31,473 nucleotides of DNA from JAIVGV01 sp035295985 (GTDB lineage Bacteria; Acidobacteriota; Blastocatellia; Pyrinomonadales; Pyrinomonadaceae), in assembly GCA_035295985.1 (NCBI GenBank), contig DATHBT010000153.1, positions 1 through 31,473 on the forward strand, written 5' to 3'. Positions 24,132-31,473 of the stretch are shown one piece after another (positions within the stretch are counted from its first letter, which is position 1; the number at the start of each line of letters is the position of its first letter). A program made the translations under genes and the position numbers. Under the pieces are notes generated by a model. It saw nothing but the letters and a program-made list of their open reading frames with translations, searched no databases and had not been told where the DNA came from.

Positions 24132-25319
24132 ATGATGAATGAGAGAGAGACATTTAATAGAGTAATAATAGTCGTCCTCGACAGTCTCGGCTTCGGCGCG
24201 ATGCCGGACGCGGCCGATTGGGGCGACGCGGGCGCGGACACCATCGGGCACATCTGCGCGTCGCGCGAGGTCAGACTGCCGAACCTGCGGGCGTGGGGTC
24301 TGGGGAACGCGAAAGAGTTGCGCGGCGTCGCGCCCGTCGAGAACCCGCGCGGAAGTTACGGCCGCTGCGCGATGCGCTCGAACGGGAAGGACACGACGAC
24401 GGGCCACTGGGAGATGGCCGGCATCGTCCTTGAGAAAGCCTTCCCGACTTACCCGGAAGGCTTCCCGCCCGAGGTCGTCGAGCGTTTCATCGCGGAGGCG
24501 AGTGTGCCCGGCATCCTGGGGAACTTCCCGGCGTCGGGCACGGAGATCATCAAGGAGCTGGGCGAGGAGCACGTCAGCACGGGCAAGCCCATCGTCTATA
24601 CCTCGGCCGACTCGGTCTTCCAGATCGCGGCGCACGAGGAGATCATCCCCGTAGAGCGGCTTTACGAAATCTGCGAGGCGGCGCGGCGCATCCTGAGAGA
24701 CGAGCACGAAGTCGGCCGCGTCATCGCGCGCCCCTTCCTCGGCGCGCCCGGCTCTTTCTACCGCACGGAGAACCGGCACGACTACGCCGTGCCGCCGCCG
24801 CGCGAGAACCTCCTGCCGCTGCTCTCGGACGCCGGATTGGACGTGACCTGCGTCGGCAAGATCGCCTCGATCTATGACTCGGTCGGCGCGACCCGCGACC
24901 TCAAGGCGAAGAACAACGACCAGTCAATCGACCAGACGTTGCGCGCCCTCTCGGACGACGCGCGCGGCCTGCTCTTCGTCAACCTCGTCGATTTCGACAT
25001 GCTCTACGGCCACCGCCGCGACGTGGAAGGCTACGCGCGCGCCCTCGAACACTTCGACGCGCGCCTGCCCGAAATCGAAGCCGCCATGCGCGGCACGGAT
25101 CTGCTCGTCCTCACGGCCGACCACGGCAACGACCCGACCTTCCGCGGCACGGATCACACGCGCGAGTACGTGCCCCTGCTCACCTACGGCCGCCGCGCGC
25201 GCGCGGGCGTTAACCTCGGCACGCGCCGCTCGCTCGCAGACATCGGCCAGACCGTCGCCGACAACTTCGGCCTCCGCCTCGCCGAGGGCGAGAGCTTCCT
25301 GTCGTCGCTGGCAGCCTGA
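24132..25319 (+). CDS. deoB: Phosphopentomutase DeoB
   Basis: DeoB interconverts ribose- or deoxyribose-1-phosphate and the 5-phosphates in nucleoside salvage, in the cytoplasm. It has 395 residues, the normal length. Alkaline-phosphatase-superfamily motifs are visible: VVLDSLGFGAMPDAADWGDA (Asp17 metal ligand) near the start, KDTTTGHWEMAG with the phosphorylated Thr, NLVDFDMLYGHRRD, LTADHGNDPTF and TDHTREYVPLL. The ATG at 24132 has AGG 8 bases upstream. The first thirteen codons (to ATA-ATA at 24165-24170) are AT-rich like the upstream insert, and GC-rich usage begins abruptly at codon 14. Its product feeds DeoC, encoded 6 kb downstream. Confidence 0.95.
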   Translation: MMNERETFNRVIIVVLDSLGFGAMPDAADWGDAGADTIGHICASREVRLPNLRAWGLGNAKELRGVAPVENPRGSYGRCAMRSNGKDTTTGHWEMAGIVLEKAFPTYPEGFPPEVVERFIAEASVPGILGNFPASGTEIIKELGEEHVSTGKPIVYTSADSVFQIAAHEEIIPVERLYEICEAARRILRDEHEVGRVIARPFLGAPGSFYRTENRHDYAVPPPRENLLPLLSDAGLDVTCVGKIASIYDSVGATRDLKAKNNDQSIDQTLRALSDDARGLLFVNLVDFDMLYGHRRDVEGYARALEHFDARLPEIEAAMRGTDLLVLTADHGNDPTFRGTDHTREYVPLLTYGRRARAGVNLGTRRSLADIGQTVADNFGLRLAEGESFLSSLAA

Positions 25320-25374
25320 GCTTTCGCCGCAAAGTCTATTCGCGATTCGCCCGGCCCGCACGCGGCGCGGCGAG

Positions 25375-25788
25375 GTGAAAAAGTTGGACGGCGTCGTCAC
25401 CTTTCTGATCGCTGCGGCCCTCGTCTTCGGGCTGTTCGTCGCTCTCACCATCTTCGCCAAAGAACTGGTCGGCTACGTCCGCTCGCGCACGAAGGCACGG
25501 GCGCGTAAGACGGCCGCCCCGTCTCCTCATGCCAAGCCGCGCCGCACGGACGGCGAGCACGCGGCCGGTGCGCGCGGCGACTCGGCGCTCACGCACGACG
25601 CGCTCCACGCCGGCCACGCCTCGGCGGCTGCCACACACGCCGCCGGCGACACGTCCGGCGCGGGCGAGCCTTCGTCCGCCTCGTGGGGCGAGGCGGGCGG
25701 CGGCTACGAAAGCTCTTCGTCAGACGGCGGCGGCGATTACGGGGGCGGCGACTTTGGCGGCGGTGGCGGGGGCGGCGGCTGGTCTTGA
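25375..25788 (+). CDS. Small membrane protein with Gly-rich C-terminus
   Basis: This 137-residue protein has one membrane span (VVTFLIAAALVFGLFVALTI, about 7-26), a basic stretch (RSRTKARARKTA) and a long Ala/His/Ser low-complexity region. It ends in a glycine-rich tail, GGGDYGGGDFGGGGGGGGWS, of the type seen at the end of TPM-domain/YgcG-like proteins, but no TPM domain is present. The GTG start at 25375 gives the MKKLDG opening; a TTG at 25384 with GAGGTG six bases upstream is equally possible. It follows deoB by 55 bases. The tail argues for a real protein, but low complexity makes it uncertain. Confidence 0.6.
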   Translation: MKKLDGVVTFLIAAALVFGLFVALTIFAKELVGYVRSRTKARARKTAAPSPHAKPRRTDGEHAAGARGDSALTHDALHAGHASAAATHAAGDTSGAGEPSSASWGEAGGGYESSSSDGGGDYGGGDFGGGGGGGGWS

Positions 25789-25822
25789 GAGTGGCGAGGC
25801 GCGCGGGCGGCGTCGGAGAAGC

Positions 25823-27781
25823 TCACGCCCTCGCGAAGAGGATGCCCGTGGCGACGGCCGCCAGCGCGGTGATTACCGTCGCGAGAATCGACCGGCCCAG
25901 GCCGTGGTGATCGCCGCGCCGCCAGAGCCTCCCGAAAAACTTCCGGCCGAAGAAGAGGTGCGCCAGCGCGAGGCAGTGCGAGGCTAGCGCGAGCGTGTAG
26001 AGGCGGTGCGCGAGCAGGCGGTTAGGCACGGCGCCCGCGAGGTCGGCCGGCGTCCAGAGCTGGTAGAGGACGGGGTTGTAGAGCGCGTTTGTGAAGCCGA
26101 GGTTGAGAGAGTAGATGAGCATGCCGCAGGCGGCGAGGGCGGCCACGTAGGCGAGGTGCTTTTCGCGCAGCAGGACGTTGAGCGCGGCCGACGCGGCGAT
26201 CATGAAGACGACGCCCGGCAGGAGTATGACGAACGCGGCCGTGAGGTACGGGCCGGCTTCGACGGGGCCGTGGCCTTTGAAGAGTTGCAGCGCGGCGACC
26301 GACAGGCAGACGAGCGCGACGAGCGAGAGCGAGAGCAGCAGCGTCGCGGCGAGCTTAGAAAGTATCAGCGAGTAATCCGGCGCGGGCGCGCTCCACAGCA
26401 GCGGCTCGACGCGCAGCTCGCGGTCGCGGTGCATCGCCTCGCCCGTGTAGAAGACGGCCGCCGCGAAGAGGAAGAGCAGGAGCGTGTCGGCCGCGCGCGC
26501 GGCGTAGGCGGCCGAGTAGGAGACCGCGCCGGCCGCGACGCCGAACTCGGCCAGGGAGACGAGGGACAGCAGCACCGCCGCGGGCACGACGATGACGAGG
26601 CTGCGCTCCGCGCGCAGCAGGCGGAACTCGGTCGCGAGCGCGGCGGCGAACTGGCGCGCGCCGGCCCGGAGACCTCCTTCGGACAAATGTACGCGCGGAA
26701 TCCCGACGCGCGCCGCGCCGCCCGCCCTAGCGCCGCGCGCCGCAACGTCACCCGGCGCGGCCTCGTAGCCCGTAGCGTCACGCGCGTTCTCGTCGCGGGC
26801 CGTCCCGGCGAGTCCTCGTCGTTCCGAGGCCGCGCCTCCGGCGAGGTCGCCCGTTGCCACTTTCTCCGACGCCCCGCCGCTCACCCACCCGGCCGCGTCC
26901 GCCAGATCGAGCGTCGTCACTGCGTCGCGGTCGGCGCGCTGGTGCCGCTCGGTCGTCGAGAAGCGCGAGTAGAGGAACGCGAGGCACGCGGCCGTGGCGA
27001 GAAGGACGAGGGCGCGGTTGAGCAGCATGTCCGCGTCGTAGCTGACGGCGAGGCTGTTGAAGTAGTCTGCGCTGTGCGCGCGCGGGTTGCCCGTGTACGC
27101 GTTCATCAGGAGCGGGTCGGGGAGGACGCGCCAGCGGCGGGGCAGCCCGCGCGCCGAGACCTGCAAGCCGATGTAGAGCACGTAGAGGGAGGTGACGAGG
27201 CCGTAAACCAGCTTGACGCTGCGCGAGAGCGTCCCCGCGGCGAAGCAGACGGCGGCGAGCAGCAGGCTCGGCGCGGCGGTGAAGAAGAGGAAGTGTTTGA
27301 AGTAGGGCGCGAAGCGCGCGGGCAGCGCGACCATGCCGTCGCGCGCGAAGGGCTGGAGCGCGAGGAGCATCAGCGGGAAGCAGAACTGGCAGCAGAGCAA
27401 GACGAGGTAGTTGCCGAAAAATTTCCCCAGCAGGTATTCGGCGCGCGAGAGCGGCTTCGAGAAGATGAGCGGGTCGATGCGCGTGCGGTAGTCGCGCACG
27501 ACGGGGTCGCCCATCAGCAGCGCGACGAAGAAGGGCGTCGTCATGAAGGTGAAGCCGATCAGGCAGCGCAGGATGTAATAATCGCTGTTGACGGCCCAGC
27601 CGTAGCGCGTCGCCGCGCCCCAGCCCCACCACAGCAGGGCGTTGGCCGCGAAGAGCGCCGCCATCACGTAAGGCGCGACGCGGCGGCGGTTATAGAGCAG
27701 CTCTGCGCGGACGACCGCGCGGAAGTTCGCGAAGGCGGAACCGCCCCGCGCCGCCTCCGTCAATGCGAACTCGGCGGTCAA
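25823..27781 (-). CDS. ABC-2 type transporter permease (two-half)
   Basis: This 652-residue membrane protein has two halves of about six spans each, separated by a soluble Ala/Gly/Arg-rich linker (about 285-385). The first half contains GDPVVRDYRTRIDPLIFSKP (about 91-110) and the second GEAMHRDRELRVEPLLWSAP. The same motif twice suggests duplication within one chain, common in ABC-2 exporter permeases of Acidobacteria. Substrate unknown. The TTG start (27781) overlaps the ATPase stop by TTGA, so translation is coupled. The stop at 25823 faces the Gly-rich protein gene with only 34 bases between. Confidence 0.85.
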   Translation of the reverse strand: MTAEFALTEAARGGSAFANFRAVVRAELLYNRRRVAPYVMAALFAANALLWWGWGAATRYGWAVNSDYYILRCLIGFTFMTTPFFVALLMGDPVVRDYRTRIDPLIFSKPLSRAEYLLGKFFGNYLVLLCCQFCFPLMLLALQPFARDGMVALPARFAPYFKHFLFFTAAPSLLLAAVCFAAGTLSRSVKLVYGLVTSLYVLYIGLQVSARGLPRRWRVLPDPLLMNAYTGNPRAHSADYFNSLAVSYDADMLLNRALVLLATAACLAFLYSRFSTTERHQRADRDAVTTLDLADAAGWVSGGASEKVATGDLAGGAASERRGLAGTARDENARDATGYEAAPGDVAARGARAGGAARVGIPRVHLSEGGLRAGARQFAAALATEFRLLRAERSLVIVVPAAVLLSLVSLAEFGVAAGAVSYSAAYAARAADTLLLFLFAAAVFYTGEAMHRDRELRVEPLLWSAPAPDYSLILSKLAATLLLSLSLVALVCLSVAALQLFKGHGPVEAGPYLTAAFVILLPGVVFMIAASAALNVLLREKHLAYVAALAACGMLIYSLNLGFTNALYNPVLYQLWTPADLAGAVPNRLLAHRLYTLALASHCLALAHLFFGRKFFGRLWRRGDHHGLGRSILATVITALAAVATGILFARA

Positions 27782-28662
27782 TTCAGCCTCCCCGGCCCGG
27801 CCGTCAGGCTGAGGTAGTAGTCTTCGAGCGTAGGTTGAGCGGGCGCGAACTCTTCCGACGGGCGCGCGCCCGGCGAGAGGACGCGCACGCGCACGCGCCC
27901 CTCGAACGCCTGCCGTGAGATGACGCGCAGACTCGTCTTGAAAGCCGCGCCGCGTGCGCGCTCGACCGTGGCCTCCCAGACGGAGCCGGCGACTGAAGCT
28001 AACGCTTCGCGCGGCGTCGCGGAGGCGACGATCTCGCCGCGGCGTATGACGGCCATCCGCGAACAGAGGTTCGACACGTCCGAGACGATGTGCGTGGAGA
28101 GGATGACGACCGCCTCGTCGTCGGCGATCTCGGCGAGCAGGTTGTGGAAGCGGACGCGCTCTTCCGGGTCGAGTCCCGCGGTCGGCTCGTCAACGACGAG
28201 CAGCTTTTGCCGGCCGATGAGCGCCTGCGCGATACCGAGCCGCTGCCTCATGCCGCCCGAAAACCCGCCGACCTGCTGCGCGCGCTCGGCGGAGAGGTTC
28301 ACCCTTTCGAGGAGAGCGCCGACGAGCCGCCTTCTCTCCGCCGCGTCGGCGACGCCCTTGAGCCGGGCGAAGTAGTCGAGCGTCTGCTCTGCGGTCAGCG
28401 TCGGGTAAAGCCCGAATTCTTGTGGCAGGTAGCCGAGCACGCGGCGCGCTTCCGCCTTGCGCCCGATGAAGTCGAGGCCGCCGACCGTGACCGCGCCAGC
28501 GTCCGCGTCGAGCAGCGTGGCGAGGATTTTCATCAGCGTCGTCTTCCCGGCGCCGTTCGGCCCGAGCAGCCCGAACATGCCGGGCGCGACTTCGAGCGAG
28601 ACGTTGCGCAGCGCCCGGACGCCGTTCGGGTATGTCTTACTGAGTTCTCTGATCGTCAGCAT
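27778..28662 (-). CDS. ABC transporter ATPase
   Basis: This 294-residue ABC ATPase has Walker A GPNGAGKT at 34-41, the Q-loop in GYLPQEFGLYP (78-88), signature FSGGMRQR at 134-141, Walker B LLVVDEP at 154-160, TAGLDPEER directly after it and an H-loop in STHIVSD. The C-terminal 80 residues (VRVRVLSPGARPSEEF and the ending EDYYLSLTAG) are the usual tail of exporter ATPases of the CcmA/NatA group. It energises the two-half permease that overlaps its stop codon. The gene follows hpt by 97 bases on the same strand and may be co-transcribed. Confidence 0.95.
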   Translation of the reverse strand: MLTIRELSKTYPNGVRALRNVSLEVAPGMFGLLGPNGAGKTTLMKILATLLDADAGAVTVGGLDFIGRKAEARRVLGYLPQEFGLYPTLTAEQTLDYFARLKGVADAAERRRLVGALLERVNLSAERAQQVGGFSGGMRQRLGIAQALIGRQKLLVVDEPTAGLDPEERVRFHNLLAEIADDEAVVILSTHIVSDVSNLCSRMAVIRRGEIVASATPREALASVAGSVWEATVERARGAAFKTSLRVISRQAFEGRVRVRVLSPGARPSEEFAPAQPTLEDYYLSLTAGPGRLN

Positions 28663-28759
28663 GGGGCGGGCTTTGCGGCCGGCTGCCCAGGATTAAAAGG
28701 CGTGTCGGGAGCTTTCGACACCCGCGCGGCCGAAATTGTTCCCGCCTACTGACCGCTGG

Positions 28760-29329
28760 CTAGTCTTGCGACGGGTCTTTGAGGACGGCGATGTAAGGCA
28801 GGTTGCGGTAGCGTTCGGCGAAGTCCAGCCCGTAGCCGACGACGAAGGCGTCGGGGATCGGGAAGCCGAGGTAGTCGATCTTCACCTCGCGCAGCCGCCG
28901 CTCGTGCTTGTCGAGCAGGGCGGCCAGCTTGACCGAGCGCGCGCCGCGCGATTCCAGGTTGGCGAGCAGGTAGTTGAGCGTCAGGCCCGTGTCCACGATG
29001 TCCTCGACGACGAGGATGTCGCGCCCCTCAATGGGCACGTCCAGGTCTTTGACGATCTTCACCTCGCCCGACGAGCGCGTGCTCGCCCCGTACGAAGAGA
29101 TCGCCATGAACTCGACGCCGAGCCGCAGGTCGGTCGCGCGCACGAGATCGCTCATGAAGACGAACGCGCCCTTGAGCACGCCGAGGAGCAGCGGGTTGCT
29201 GCCCGCGTAGTCGCGCGCGATCTCCGCGCCCATCTGCGAAATGCGCGCCTGAATCTGCTCGGCGGAGAAGAGGGGTTCGAGGTTGGGGTTGCTGAACTCC
29301 GACGACTGCGGGGCGGAAGAAGCGGACAC
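28760..29329 (-). CDS. hpt: Hypoxanthine phosphoribosyltransferase
   Basis: The enzyme converts hypoxanthine or guanine plus PRPP into the nucleotides in purine salvage, in the cytoplasm. The PRPP-binding motif ILVVEDIVDTGLTLNYLL, the KGAFVFMSDLVR block, ISSYGASTRSSGEVKIVKDL and the ending VVGYGLDFAERYRNLPYI are all present. The frame is open to 29443, but I prefer the GTG at 29329: it gives 189 residues, the family's usual length, and has AGGAGAG nine bases upstream. The longer reading would start in the heptamer repeat. It faces away from rpiB. Confidence 0.93.
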   Translation of the reverse strand: MSASSAPQSSEFSNPNLEPLFSAEQIQARISQMGAEIARDYAGSNPLLLGVLKGAFVFMSDLVRATDLRLGVEFMAISSYGASTRSSGEVKIVKDLDVPIEGRDILVVEDIVDTGLTLNYLLANLESRGARSVKLAALLDKHERRLREVKIDYLGFPIPDAFVVGYGLDFAERYRNLPYIAVLKDPSQD

Positions 29330-29429
29330 GGGCTGAAGCTCTCCTGTCAGAGGTTGTGCGACGAACTTGGAATCGGCGGCGAAACCGGCGGATAATTGCG
29401 CCCGCGCCGCGCGCTGCGACATACTACAA

Positions 29430-29590
29430 TAGCCATTAGCCATTAGCCATTAGCTGTCAGCCGCCGCGCCCGGCCGCTTTGAGTCGCATACGTCTGACAT
29501 CAGGCGATTGAAGGTGCGCCTCGTTCGGCCGAAACTGAAGGGAGACAACGCAACCGTCTGGCTAACAGCTAACAGCTAATAGCCAATGGC
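29430..29590. repeat. Heptamer inverted-array element C
   Basis: The left arm (29430-29457) is three TAGCCAT units and one TAGCTGT. The right arm (29560-29590) is GGCTAAC, AGCTAAC, AGCTAAT, AGCCAAT and GGC, whose reverse complement again reads as TAGCTGT units with CCATTGG variants. The arms enclose about 100 bases. The element lies in the divergent gap between hpt and rpiB and ends 9 bases before the rpiB start codon. Confidence 0.8.
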
Positions 29591-29598
29591 TTCTTCCC

Positions 29599-30507
29599 AT
29601 GCCTGAAGATCAATCGACCAGAGACCGCGTGCGCGCGCTCGTGCGCGAAGTGCTCGCGCACGCCCTGCCGGAGGACGAGTCGGAGGGCGCGGGTTCGCAA
29701 CAGGCGGCGCCGCAGCGCGATGAGTCGCGCACCCCTGCCGCGACGCCGGACGGCGAGCGGGCGTCTCCTTCAACGCACGCCGCGCCGGCCCACGCCTCGT
29801 CGATCAACGTCACGACGCCGGAGCGCGCGCGCGCCGTCGCCGTCGCGCCCGAACCGGCGCATGGCGGTGAGGCGGAGACGGCCGCGCGCGACGAGTCTTC
29901 AAAGTCGGTCATCACCGAGACGGACGTGCGCGACCTGCCCGAAGGCGCGCGCCTGCGCGTCGCAGAGGGCGCGCGCCTGACGCCGCTCGCCGCCGACATC
30001 GTCCGCGAGCGAAAGATCGAACTCGTCCGCCGCCAGCCCCGGCGCGGCTCGCGCGCGCACAAAATGATCGCCGTCGGGGCCGACCACGGCGGCTACAAGA
30101 TGAAGGAGGAGCTGAAAACTTTTCTCGCCGAACTCGGCCACCGGGTGCGCGACTTCGGCACCGATTCGACCGACGCCGTCGATTACCCCGACTTCGCGCA
30201 CGCGGTTGCCCGCGCGGTCTCCGAAGGCGCGGCCGACTTAGGCATCGTCATCGACGGCGCGGGCGTAGGCTCCGCGATGACCGCCAACAAAGTGCCCGGC
30301 GTCCGCGCCGCCGCCTGCTACTCCGAGCGTGTCGCCCGCAACTCCCGCGAGCACAACGACGCCAACGTCCTCACCCTCGGCAGCGGCGTGATCACTTCCG
30401 ACGAGATGCGCGCCATCGTCTCCGTCTGGCTCTCGACCGAGATCAGCGAAGACCGGCACAGGAAGCGCGTCGCCAAGATCGAGGCGGTTGAACGCCAGTA
30501 CAGGTGA
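29599..30507 (+). CDS. rpiB: Ribose-5-phosphate isomerase B with microcompartment-type N-terminal extension
   Basis: RpiB interconverts ribose 5-phosphate and ribulose 5-phosphate. The catalytic domain is residues about 155-302: KMIAVGADHGGYKMKEEL, TDAVDYPDFAHAVARAV, IVIDGAGVGSAMTANK and NSREHNDANVLTLGSGVI. Where E. coli has catalytic Cys66 and Thr68, this protein has Asp219 and Ala221, while the catalytic His (REHND) is kept. Ahead of it lies an amphipathic helix (STRDRVRALVREVLAHAL, 6-23) like a microcompartment encapsulation peptide and an Ala/Pro-rich linker. A module follows at 104-146 (ITETDVRDLPEGARLRV, LTPLAADIVRERKIELV) that recurs in EutT-like and other microcompartment proteins. 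deoC follows 12 bases later. Confidence 0.9.
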   Translation: MPEDQSTRDRVRALVREVLAHALPEDESEGAGSQQAAPQRDESRTPAATPDGERASPSTHAAPAHASSINVTTPERARAVAVAPEPAHGGEAETAARDESSKSVITETDVRDLPEGARLRVAEGARLTPLAADIVRERKIELVRRQPRRGSRAHKMIAVGADHGGYKMKEELKTFLAELGHRVRDFGTDSTDAVDYPDFAHAVARAVSEGAADLGIVIDGAGVGSAMTANKVPGVRAAACYSERVARNSREHNDANVLTLGSGVITSDEMRAIVSVWLSTEISEDRHRKRVAKIEAVERQYR

Positions 30508-30519
30508 TAAAATCAGGCC

Positions 30520-31416
30520 ATGCCACACTCTAACAATGGCGAACTCGAACACCTCGTAGAGCAGATCACTGACGTGATCGTCGCGCGGCTGAACGGCGAC
30601 GCGGACGGGCAGGCGCAGATGTGCGGGTGCGGGTCGTCGTGCTTCAACCGCTGCCCGGAGCGGATGCAGCGCGTGGTGGACGCGGGCGCGGCGCGCATCG
30701 GGTTGGTGCTCGGCGAGACGGCGTCGGCGCGCGACTGGGCGGGTATGATTGACCACACGCTGCTCAAGCCGGAGGCGAGCGAGGCGGACATACGCAAGCT
30801 CTGCGAGGAGGCGGCGCGGCACAGGTTCGCCTCCGTGTGCGTCAACCCGGCGTGGGTGCGCTCGGCCTCGTGCAACCTGCGCGGCTCCGGCGTTCCGGTC
30901 TGCACGGTCGTCGGCTTCCCGCTCGGCGCGACGCTCGGCGACGTGAAGGCGTACGAGACGCGCCGCGCGATCTTCGAGGGCGCGCGCGAGGTGGACATGG
31001 TGATCAACATCGGCGCTCTCAAGAGCAATGACGACTGCGCCGTCGAGCACGACATCCGGCAGGTCGTGGAGGCCGCGCACGAGTACGACGTGCTCGTCAA
31101 GGTGATCATCGAGGCGGCGCTTTTGACGGACGAGGAGAAGGTGCGCGCATGTCTCGCGTCGAAGCGCGCGGGCGCGGACTTCGTCAAGACCTCGACGGGG
31201 TTCGCCAAGTCGGGCGCGACGGTGGCGGACGTGGCGCTGATGCGGCAGACGGTCGGCGCGGGGATGGGCGTCAAGGCGGCGGGCGGCGTGAAGGGGATCG
31301 AGGACGCGCGCGCGATGCTCGAAGCCGGGGCGACGCGCATCGGCGCGAGCGTCGGCGTCAAGATCGCGCAGGAGGCCGCGGGCGTGAAGACGGCGGCTGG
31401 CGCGGCGGCCTACTGA
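30520..31416 (+). CDS. deoC: Deoxyribose-phosphate aldolase with Cys-rich N-terminal extension
   Basis: DeoC splits deoxyribose 5-phosphate into glyceraldehyde 3-phosphate and acetaldehyde. The aldolase core starts at about 73: MIDHTLLKPEAS, CVNPAWV, VVGFPLGATLG, VDMVINIGALKS with Asp159, FVKTSTGF with Schiff-base Lys223, and VKAAGGVKG with Lys252. The 72-residue N-terminal extension is unusual: an amphipathic helix (LEHLVEQITDVIVARL, 9-24), then a four-cysteine motif with Cys35, Cys37, Cys41 and Cys45 (CGCGSSCFNRCPERM). The helix looks like an encapsulation peptide and the cysteines like a metal or redox site; both roles are inference. It follows rpiB by 12 bases and should form an operon with it. 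Confidence 0.93.
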   Translation: MPHSNNGELEHLVEQITDVIVARLNGDADGQAQMCGCGSSCFNRCPERMQRVVDAGAARIGLVLGETASARDWAGMIDHTLLKPEASEADIRKLCEEAARHRFASVCVNPAWVRSASCNLRGSGVPVCTVVGFPLGATLGDVKAYETRRAIFEGAREVDMVINIGALKSNDDCAVEHDIRQVVEAAHEYDVLVKVIIEAALLTDEEKVRACLASKRAGADFVKTSTGFAKSGATVADVALMRQTVGAGMGVKAAGGVKGIEDARAMLEAGATRIGASVGVKIAQEAAGVKTAAGAAAY

Positions 31417-31473
31417 GTCGGCGCGGTCATCACTGCCGAAAGACGGGGCGGGCGTCGGACGAATTAAACGTCC

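Noticed and set aside
26006..27817. 603-residue open frame opposite the ABC permease
   Set aside because: Composition is almost only Arg, Glu, Gly, Asp, Ala and Val without hydrophobic core or motifs, typical of the antisense frame of a GC-rich gene; the minus strand has a clear ABC-2 permease coupled to its ATPase.
29330..29443. 38-residue N-terminal extension of Hpt
   Set aside because: It would begin inside the heptamer repeat and lacks a ribosome site; the GTG at 29329 has AGGAGAG and gives the usual length.

Overview
The window is GC-rich DNA, roughly two-thirds G+C by eye, of acidobacterial type. The hallmarks are a PadR-controlled ADOP-family (acidobacterial duplicated orphan permease) protein, a VWFA-related secreted protein of the acidobacterial kind, a BlaI/BlaR1-like M56 pair and DeoC/RpiB enzymes with microcompartment-style extensions. 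A Blastocatellia-like Acidobacteriota is my best inference; no rRNA is present to confirm it. Layout, left to right. (1) 1-2100: the tail of a membrane protein, probably a Ser/Thr kinase, faces an M50-type membrane protease and a small protein. (2) 2100-5750: molybdenum-cofactor genes moaC and moeA, a FAS1 (fasciclin) secreted protein, and, directly behind moaC, an unusual fusion of a TIR/nucleoside-hydrolase-like domain to a degenerate low-molecular-weight tyrosine phosphatase. (3) 5870-9825: a YitT membrane protein, three small secreted or membrane orphans and a PQQ-type beta-propeller protein. (4) 9858-12950: padR-ADOP with a clear autoregulatory promoter. (5) 13400-14900: a methyltransferase and a dienelactone hydrolase remnant. 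(6) 14918-20335: a BlaI-controlled operon made of the repressor, an M56 membrane protease carrying six perfectly periodic 29-residue repeats, a secreted protein built of the same repeats, and an amidohydrolase with a TPR tail. (7) 20310-21309: a 5'-truncated pectinesterase and tRNA-Val plus tRNA-Asp with a shared terminator. (8) 21860-24105: a VWFA protein followed by a strikingly AT-rich DUF4062 gene, probably horizontally acquired. (9) 24132-31416: phosphopentomutase (deoB), a Gly-rich-tail membrane protein, an ABC-2 exporter, hpt, and then rpiB and deoC. How genes work together: DeoB, DeoC and RpiB form a nucleoside pentose-phosphate salvage route. RpiB and DeoC carry N-terminal amphipathic helices and extensions typical of cargo in sugar-phosphate-utilising bacterial microcompartments, so the right edge is probably the entry to a microcompartment locus whose shell genes would lie beyond the window. 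Three intergenic elements made of inverted arrays of a TAGCTGT-like heptamer recur at 613, 5754 and 29430. The strongest candidates for something undescribed are the TIR-like/inactive-phosphatase fusion beside moaC, the BlaI-M56-repeat-protein signalling operon, and the heptamer elements.
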